64,000 nucleotides of DNA from Deuterostichococcus epilithicus (Eukaryota > Chlorophyta > Trebouxiophyceae > Prasiolales > Stichococcaceae), in NCBI GenBank assembly GCA_033439295.1, contig JAVTLE010000015.1, positions 1,612,001 through 1,676,000 of the forward strand. The letters run 5' to 3'. Each line of letters opens with the position of its first letter. Positions within the stretch are counted from its first letter, which is position 1. Under the pieces are notes generated by a model. That model was not told the DNA's origin, did no database searches, and was given only the letters and a program-made list of their open reading frames with translations. A program made the translations under genes and the position numbers. Below are positions 56,452 through 64,000 of this stretch, one piece after another.

Positions 56452-59400
56452 GAGCGCGTTCGTGAACTCAAAAGTCGTCAACATCCCAAGCTGCGCGACA
56501 TCCGTGTCAGCTGCAGACTACGACGCGACCAGGGCTGCACTGTTCGATCCAAGGGACCCTTCTTACTACAAAGTACGTGTCGGGCGCATGTGTGAATGTC
56601 TCCAAAACGCCAGCTGAAACCGCTGTCTGGTACAGTTTCCAGTCAGAGTTCGAGTTCATGCACCTCACGCAGGACCTCGTACCTTCGGCCATTGGCGGCT
56701 TCGTGCTCGGATCCTTTTGTGTCGTGGGCGCCCTGTTGCTGGCGGCTTGGGTGAGCCCATGCATTACCCGCTTGCCGCCCTCACCGTCGCACCGCAGTCT
56801 GCGCATGGCACTTGCAGCGAGGACTGGCTTGCGATCCGACACCGTTGATCGTGCGTGCAGCTGGTGTCTGCGCGTCTTAGAAGGCACACATGGCGGCACG
56901 AGCTGCAGCAGTTGGAAAGTGTCGAGAAAGGCGGCGGGAACAGGTGGGAGTCGCTCTTGCAGACGCTTAACCTCTGCAGCACAATCTGAAAAACTCTCTT
57001 CTGAGGTGTCATTCAGGCCATGCATTCCGCACATCAGCTAAACCTCAGGATGAGGCATTGCCAGGCGGGTCCTCTCGACCAGGAACCGTGCAGTGACGCT
57101 GCGCTTGGGCCTGTGACTGCAGAGTCAACGTGCAGCTGGGCGGCGGCGCAGTGCAACTCGATGCTGACGGCAGCTCAGGCGGCTGGAAGGAGGGCGCCGA
57201 TGGCGGCGGCGGTGACGGCGGTGACGGCACGGCGCTGCAGGCCTGGCCGGCGACAGCGCTGCTGGTCCTGGCGGCTGTGGCGGCGGCGGCGTGCATTTGG
57301 GCTCTCGCAGAGTCGATTCTGTCGACGAAGAGCTCGGCTGCCAGGTTCTGGGACGTCATCGACGACGCCAAGCGTCAGGCGAGCTCTCGGGCCGGTTGAA
57401 AGGGTTCGGCTGGTGGCATCAGCATGTTTCGGCATGCCCGACCGTAGAACTGCCTGTTGCATGTGTACTGAGGCGCAGCTTGACTCCCTGATGCAGAACC
57501 CGGCATGTGGGGCTGAGAAACCATGTTTGATCTATGCTGAGGCGCGGCATGTTTGCTTACTGCAGCTTGACTCGGTGCTGGCCACCAGCCAGGCGCTGCT
57601 GCGGGCGGCCAAGGACATCCACAGCGCCTTCCTGGTGCTCTGGTGGCGCACCACAGCAGGTGGGAGGGAAATCTGCGAAGCTCGTTCGTGGCTGCAAGGC
57701 ACCAGCTCTCAGGGATCATTGTCCGTTAGTCTCTTGCCGGTGGACACAACCGGAGGGCAGAGTGTGAGCAGCTGCACACGGCGGTGGTGCGAAGATGAAC
57801 GAGGCTCCTTGGGGCCTGAGCTCGGCATCGGGGGAGAACACTGGACGGACGGACGATCTGCCGGATGGCTGCCGCGCAGGCAAGGCCAGCCTGCCGGCGG
57901 GCACGCCGGCAAACGCCTCGGCGCTGCTGCAGCAGTCCGCACGGCAGTTCGAGCCCATCATCCTGGCAGCGGAGCAGTCGTCGGCGCGCATCCAGGCGAA
58001 TGGCGTGGAGGTGGGGCGTGACGCTTTTTGCTGTGTGCCGGATCGATCGTCCGCTTGGTGTGAAGGCAGAAAGACCAGGGGCTCCCGCCGGCAGACGACC
58101 GCAGCCCTCCGACCCTGGATGCTGCCCATGCTGCCCATGCTGCTGCCGTGCACAGTGCAGCTGGACAGGGGCAAAGCGCCAGCTGGGGCAGCTGAAATGC
58201 ACACCGCGCCGCCACTGCCGGCCGCAGCACATGAGACGCCGCGCCCGACCGCACGATCCTGCTGCCCCTGCGCAGACGCTGCAGGCCTTCGAGGACCAGT
58301 TCAAGGGCTCCACGCTGCGGGCCGAGGACTTCGAGGTGCCGGTCGTCATGTCGCTGTTCTACGGGCTGCTCGCCTGCGGCTGCGCAGCCGGCGGCTGGCT
58401 GGGCCTGCGGGGCCGGCGCCCGCAGGCACTCGGCTGGCTCACCGTCGCACTGTGGCTGCTGTCCGCCCTGCTGCTGCTGTTTGGCGCAGGTGACTCGCGT
58501 GCTCCAAGCCCCTGGCCTGCAGTCGGGATGCATTGCTGAGGAGCATGAGCGGCTGGCGGTCCGCACTGCTGGCAGTCTGCACTGCGATGCCTGGAAGGCA
58601 GACACAGCGGCGTGGACCCTGGCAGTCGGCTCGAGCAGTGCAGCGCTCCTAGTGTCGACTGTTGACACGGGCCGCTGCACCTGTGCAGGAGTCCTGAACG
58701 GCGGCCGAACGGTCACAGACGACACCTGCCTGTACGCTGAGGCGCTTGCGCTCAATGCTGTCACGGAGCAGGCGTCGTCAGAGCTGCAGCAGCAGCTGCG
58801 GCTGGGGCTGAGGTGCGCTGTGAGCGACGCCTGCGCAAGAGCCTGCGCAACAGCCGTCGCATCTGTTTCTGGGCGGGGAGAGTCCTGTCGCAGGAGATGC
58901 GGATGACTGCGCCCAGGTGCGTATCGACTACTGTTGTGCTGTCGTAGGTATTATTTTGGGGTGGCGCCGCTGCCAATTCACCTGGTGGCAGGCCTCGTCT
59001 ACGGCATGGATTTCGACAGCATCCGGGCCACGCTGCAGACGCCGGACATCAAGAATGTGAGCTTGGGGACACAGCAGCCCCACCGCCAAAGTCCCTTGAG
59101 CCTGTTTCTGGTACAGTATGCAAGATCCGTCGACGACCCGCTGGCTGTCCCTGGGACCAGGCAGCGTGCACTGGCTGACCACAGCGCAGGTGCCTGGTCA
59201 TCCTGTTTCCCGATCTCTTGGGGGTCTCGTGGCATGCTGCCAGACCGCGTCAATTTGCCGCAGGTCACCACGTTCCTACTCAGCCATGCGGGCGAGCAGG
59301 CGGTTGAAAGCGGCAAGTTCAATGCCACGGGGCAGCGCCTGGTTGCGGCGTTACCTGCCAACCTGGACAGCCTTGACACGAAAGTGGACAGCCTGGCGGA

Positions 59401-60216
59401 CGAAATCAACCTAGAGGTGAGCAGGCCGATTTGACACCTCTTGCTGAGCATGTCGAGTCTCGTGCGACTTGCAGAGTCCAACTGACCTGTGGTTGGATGG
59501 TGAGAAGGCGCAAGCTTGCGGCCAGGGTCACCAAACTGCGCTGCTGCGACAGGCTCAACACGCATGAAACACAAATGGCTGCTCAGCCGTGCTTGTTGGC
59601 CTGCGGCTGCGCTGCTGATTATTGTTGCCGCTGCAAAGCTGTGGAGGCTGCTCCTCGCCAGCCTGTCACTGGTTTCCCCTCACACTGCTCACACCGCCAT
59701 CCTGCCCCTGCAGACTTTCCGGCCGCTGTACCAGCGCGCGAAGGAGGTGCTGTGCTGCGAGTGGCGCGATGACGTGCACGGGCTCTTCGTCGCCTGGACT
59801 GCCACCGGAGTCGTCGTCCTGGTGCTGTGCGCCACTTTGAGCTACAGGGTGTACTGCCTTGCGGTGCGGCCTGGGCAGCGCGCCAACCCCATCACGCGGC
59901 TGTGGCAGGTGACGCCCACTGGGCCAGGACCTCGCAAACAGCACTGACATCGCGAGTCCCTTCTGCTGCCTTTTGAGTGCACCGTGCGTGACTTTGGCGG
60001 CAGCTCTCACGCCGGTGCTGCGGTGCATGCCACACGCAGGCCGTTGAGCTCAGTTGGCGAGCCATGATCGCAGTGTCAAGATGCACGAACACCTTGCAAC
60101 ATCTTGCATTCAACTGTCTATTGCGATTGCTGCGCCAGGAGCTGGCACACACGCGGCGGCGGCCGGGGCGCGGCGGCGTCTTTGGCGCGCAGCACCCAAT
60201 GCGGGCGCAAGTGTAG
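56452..60216 (+). CDS. multipass membrane protein, Tweety/prominin-like layout
   Basis: Start ATG 56452 (MSAFVNSKVVNIPSCATSVS). Membrane helices: SAIGGFVLGSFCVVGALLLA (about 56690), WPATALLVLAAVAAAACIWA (57245), VPVVMSLFYGLLACGCAAGG and LGWLTVALWLLSALLLLFGA (58337-58487), and FVAWTATGVVVLVLCATLSY (59790). Between them are two long soluble loops with helical, amphipathic segments (VLATSQALLRAAKDIHSAFL; ALLQQSARQFEPIILAAEQS; LVAALPANLDSLDTKVDSLA) and paired Cys (CTCAG, DDTC, RCAVSDACARAC). Five helices with two big loops fits Tweety/prominin-type proteins and some plant plasma-membrane relatives, but I cannot name the family surely. The end is uncertain: reading through the last GTGACG gives a stop at 59947; splicing to the block starting ELAHTRRRPGRGG gives 60216. 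Confidence 0.55.
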
Positions 60217-61175
60217 TGGCCGCAGGGGCTTGTGTGGTGTCTGAGCCGGGTGCCTCGGCCGGCAGCGGGACAAGGCTGGCACTGGAGTAACAAGAGTGGG
60301 TCTGGTGCTATTCCCATTGGCTATCCGCTTGCAGCACAACGCGCTCTTGGTCGGGGCTGGAGGTGCGCAGGGAGTGCACCAAGACGCCAGGAGCCTGCGA
60401 GCATGTCTGCTCCTTGCGTTGGCGCAGGCGAACCCTCGCAGCCGCGGTCCAGCACCTGACGGCGTCGCACGGACGGAGGAGGGTTTGGCTGTCCCTTTGT
60501 CCTGAAAACTAGGCAGTGTCATCGTCCTGAAAACTAGGTGGTGTACAGCGCAACCGTACAATTTGTGATCCAGACCATCCTAATTCTCAGGTGCTTGCTT
60601 GTGTGCCGGCTTTCTTATGGTTTCACTTTGGTTTGCAGCCAGTGGTTTTGCTCTGAACCCAGACGCAGCATGTTGGCATCGATTGATTTTAGGAGTTGGC
60701 CTCCACTGTACAACGAGTCACAGATGGGTAGTATAAACGAAGAAATCGAAGCATCGCTGATAGAACTTGCAACAAAAGTTTGGCAGGAACGAGGATCACC
60801 GCTAAAGGCTAGCTTGCTACAGTAATTCGCCAAAACAGTCCATGGTATGTCGGTGTGGCGCCACGCCAACCAAAGAATCGTTGCCTAGAGGGAGACGAGA
60901 CACGGCAAAAACTGCCAACGACGGAACGAGGGCTCACACACAAATGCAAAACCACAAAAGGAGTCAAGTAGACCAGGTTGCTGCCCAGGTTGCCTCACAT
61001 CGCTGGCGCGCCCATCTCGTCAATGGGCTGCGCAGCACATCTAGCTACTCCTACTCGCGTCGACTATTGACGACGTGAACTGCGTCTCAGAATGGAATCC
61101 TGGCCTCTCTGACCTCAACACGGGACTGATGAGCTGCTGGCTGGTGTGAGGCGCCGTGCGCAGCCTTGAGAGTCA
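60217..61175. other. tail-to-tail gap, partly AT-richer
   Basis: Between the membrane protein and the LysM gene stop. It includes a 25-bp-period tandem duplication (60499-60543) and an AT-richer stretch (about 60540-60830) open in a 95-codon frame ending ELATKVWQERGSPLKASLLQ. No family recognised; no gene called. Confidence 0.4.
60499..60543 (+). repeat. two-copy tandem repeat, 25-bp period
   Basis: GTCCTGAAAACTAGGCAGTG is followed 25 bp later by GTCCTGAAAACTAGGTGGTG; 18 of 20 bases match. Confidence 0.9.
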
Positions 61176-63214
61176 TCAGTAGTAGTACATCCGCGGCGTC
61201 CGCATGTAGCCGGTGGGCGGGTAATATCTGCGAGCAGCAAGCATCGTCACTCAGACACGCCTCTCTGGCCCGGGCTGACGGTTTGTGGGCTGCTTCTTGC
61301 TGCTGCTGCTCAGCCACTGTTTACACGAGTGCAGTCATGGGTTTGGCGAGTGAACTTCAGTCTTGGACCAGCGAGTTGCGGCAAGGCGGCATCAATAGTG
61401 TTTGCCGGATCAGACACAACTGCTCGCCTGGGAGTCCAGGTGTTGCCCCGGAGCTGCCGCCGGCTCAGCAGTTGCCGGTCGAGCAGCCGTCGTCCAAAGA
61501 TCCCCAGCAGGTTGCCGGACAGCAGCGGCTTGCCATTGCCCAGGTTGACGTTGAGTCCCGCGACGCCAATCCTCGCGCCACTGCCGTTCAGCAAGCCTGA
61601 CAGGTCCAGTGACAGCAGCGCCGCTGGCACTGCAGCAGACACAGACCTCATTCAGCCCATGCATTCCTCCTCGCTCTGCTGTCGAGGTGCTTGATGGACG
61701 ATGCACTGTTGCGAACGGCAACGACCCAGCAGGGATTGCGCATCCAGCAGACCAGCAGCATTGGTGTGCAGGAGGATGTTGGCAGCAGACCATTGACAAA
61801 CTGGACGAGGGCTGTGCCGTCGGCGAAGACGCCGGGCGTGACGCGCAGGCTGCCCGGCTGGGAGTTTGCGGGCTGGATGGCCATCAACAGCGAAGGCAGC
61901 CCCTGGCTGCTGTCGAGGCTGAAGCTGCCCTGCAGCGCAGCCCAATGACGTATCACGGCATGTCAATCTGCACCAAATTCGTGGACTGCCGGCGTCAGAG
62001 ACGCCAAAAGACATTTCAGTGTCTAACATGCCGCGGCATGCCGTCAGATGCCTCACCTTGCACGTCCTAAAGATGCCGCACAAGTTCAGGTTGGCGTTGA
62101 GCACCGAGCTCAGGGCCGGCGACACGTTGAGGCCGCATGTGGGCTGCGGTGGGCAGCCTGCGACACGAAAATACGTCTTTCGAATGCGACACACCATAGA
62201 CATCGAAGTGTGTGCAGTCTCATTTGTAGGCAAAAAGTATTGCCAGCGCCGTGGTTGTGCATGCCAGACACTGAGCTCACCGATGCAGAGCGTCTGGCCC
62301 GGGACTGCGCCGCCATCAGCGCCGAAGGCCTTGGGGTTCAATGCGGTGACTTGGGCGCAGCTCATGCTGAAATGCTGAGCGATGGAGTCGCACGTGTCAC
62401 CGGCAACGGTGGCGTATGTCAAGCCGCCACAGATCTGCAGTCAGGGGCGGACAGGCGTCAGCAGCGGAGCGACGAAGCTCAGGGGCCTGCCTGATCTGAT
62501 ATTCGTGAAACCAAACGCCAATGCCACAAAAGTATCAGGCAGCGATGGCTTGTCGCTGCCGCCGCCGCCATCAAAGCGCGGGGTTGCGGCAGGCTCGGAA
62601 ACCACCCACCGTGTTGGGCGTCGGCGCGGGCACGCACACGTCGCCGACCGGCAGGTCGTCGCATTGTGAGGCCGACAGCTGCGGGTTCAGACCCAGCAGC
62701 TGGTTGACCGTCAGCCTTGAGGCCTTGCTGACCGATTCGCACGTGTCGCCCTGGATGACCGCGACCTTGTTGGCGCAGAAGCTCAGCAGGTTGCCTGTGC
62801 ACACCAGCGCGCCAGGCGCGAGCGGCTGGCCGCAGTCGAGTGACGCGTCCAGCGCCTGGAGCTGCGCCACTGTCGTCTGAGCGGCTTGCCTGCGGCACGC
62901 AATGGAACGGCACTTAGGCAAGGCGGTCACAGATCATCGACACGGTCGTGGCATGCGCACTGCCGCAGCGGCAACACAGACAGTGGTGAGATACAACAGG
63001 TGGCATAACGGTTCTGTCTTGTGCCGCAATGACCAAGGACGTTGTCGACTCACGCTATGGTGGCGCACGAGTCCGACGGCCCCACCACCGTCAGGAGTCC
63101 GCAGCCGGGGGGAAAGTCGCCTGGGCCGACGACGGTTGGGCCAACGACGGTGCCTGCCGCGCTCGAAACTGTCAGCGTCAGCAACAGCGTCGCCAGCGTC
63201 AGCGCCAGGGTCAT
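61176..63214 (-). CDS. secreted LysM-domain protein
   Basis: Start ATG 63214. MTLALTLATLLLTLTVSSAAG is a clear signal peptide. LysM 1: GCGLLTVVGPSDSCATIA, with the rest in the next exon (TTVAQLQALDASLDCGQPLA). LysM 2: KVAVIQGDTCESVSKASRLT then VNQLLGLNPQLSASQCDDLP. LysM 3: LTYATVAGDTCDSIAQHFSM then CAQVTALNPKAFGADGG. A Cys-poor C-terminal part follows, with FSLDSSQGLPSLLMAIQPAN, FADGTALVQFVNGLLP and SLDLSGLLNGSGARIGVAGL. The last exon ends YYPPTGYMRTPRMYYY, stop at 61178-61176. LysM domains bind N-acetylglucosamine polymers such as chitin or peptidoglycan, so a cell-wall or extracellular role is likely. The Tyr/Pro tail could take part in oxidative cross-linking, which is inference. There is no transmembrane segment after the signal peptide. 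Confidence 0.85.
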
Positions 63215-64000
63215 CTTGCCGGCTGTCGTGGATTGACCTGGAGAAACGCCGAGGAGCAGTATCAGGAGCCCATGGTCCTACGCGATGTCCCGAAATGGTT
63301 TTAGGGGCGCGTCGAGCACTGCAATGGGCCGGGCAATACCTTGAAGTACCGAACACGCAACTAGTTGTACCGGAATAGGAGAGATTCGTCCAAAACCGCA
63401 GAGAGGGCGTGCAGCGATGAATCGGTTCGAGAGAGTGCAAGCGCGACGACGCACACATCTGGCACGAGCGCGAGAAATGATCGTGATATTACGAAGCCAT
63501 AGGTGAAGGTGCAACGTGGAAAAATTTCCTGCCCTCGGCCTCGCGCTGCGACTCCGTGCCGTTAAAACCGCAGGAATGCACGCGTATCGCAGTATGGTAG
63601 ATCCAGAGGCTGTTCCCGAGCAGCTGAGCAGCCGGAGCTCTCCACCTCGCCCGTCAGTAAAGTTTATAAGATTTCCTGTTTTCGTCCCCTTCCTGTCCTA
63701 TGGACGACTCTTTAACTTCTATGCCCGCCCTTATGAAAGGCGTGAGCATGTGTGGGTTCCACTTATACGGCGGGCCTCGAGCCCGTCATCACAAGTCAGC
63801 ATTGTAGTAAGCATCCGATGATCAGTGAAGGCCCTTGGAAAACCTACTACCGGTCCCGCTTGGGCTCGTGAACCGCGAACTCGCTGAGGACATCGGCAGC
63901 CAGGACCGTTTCCGCGGCCGTCAGGCAGCGGGACAGCTGCCGGCCAGAAATTTGATGTAAAACGCAAAGGACGTACACAGAGGAAACGCTGCAGGCGGGC
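63215..64000. other. 5' flank of LysM gene to window edge, no supported gene
   Basis: Holds the LysM promoter. A 101-codon plus-strand frame (63516-63821; includes FPVFVPFLSYGRLFNFYARP) is open but has no recognised family or exon partners. Nothing else is supported. Confidence 0.4.

Noticed and set aside
60040-60110. tRNA-like start (GAGCTCAGTTGGCGAGC)
   Set aside because: It has a D-arm-like string but no matching T-loop GGTTCGA or acceptor stem at the right distance.
63516-63821. 101-codon frame near the right edge
   Set aside because: No family, no exon partners, and ordinary chance length for this base composition.

Overview
The window looks like nuclear DNA from a green alga, most likely a trebouxiophyte (Chlorella/Coccomyxa-like), although the sequence alone does not fix the genus. 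The evidence is GC-rich, intron-dense genes with many short exons, GT-AG introns with an occasional GC-AG intron, plant-type protein families (CBSX3, SKIP5, DUF1350, PyrC-type dihydroorotase) and fragments of the plant-type telomere motif TTTAGGG. There are no operons. Every gene had to be read as exons from conserved protein segments and splice signals, so the outer limits are firmer than some inner exon edges.

Layout, left to right: the possible 3' end of a gene (+, 3-80); an HMG-box protein (+, 1132-3041); a DUF1350 alpha/beta-hydrolase-like protein (-, 3548-6055); an unusual 4-kb composite block (6192-10332); a CBSX3-type two-CBS-domain protein (+, 10392-12182); a Tim17/22/23-type (PRAT) membrane protein (-, 12692-14194); a large extended-synaptotagmin-like SMP/C2 lipid-transfer protein (+, 14580-23053); an unrecognised secreted protein (+, 24223-26657); a long-form tRNase Z/ELAC2 (-, 27051-33798); an AAAP amino-acid transporter (+, 34491-38703); dihydroorotase (-, 39696-42533); an N-terminal-motor kinesin (+, 43123-49806); a ZIP metal transporter (+, 50695-53430); a SKIP5-like F-box protein (-, 54006-56007); a multipass membrane protein of Tweety/prominin-like layout (+, 56452-60216); and a secreted LysM protein (-, 61176-63214). 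Strands mostly alternate, so most intergenic gaps are either shared head-to-head promoters or shared tail-to-tail 3' regions. The genes are housekeeping or cell-surface functions and do not form one pathway.

Two structures are not explained by ordinary gene annotation. (1) The composite block sits in what appears to be the shared promoter of DUF1350 and CBSX3. It is bounded by 92-bp direct repeats that differ at 3 positions. Inside these lie two ~1-kb satellite arrays in opposite orientation, built from ~40-bp monomers with a recurring 28-bp tag. Between the arrays is a truncated RPA70-like gene fragment with a C-terminal CCHC knuckle. (2) At least eight introns or intron parts in five unrelated genes (HMG-box, E-Syt-like, dihydroorotase, kinesin, ZIP) contain degenerate copies ('echoes') of 23-60 bp from the end of the neighbouring exon, usually including the splice-site side. 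This recurring intragenic exon-edge duplication is the most interesting genome-wide hypothesis the window offers.
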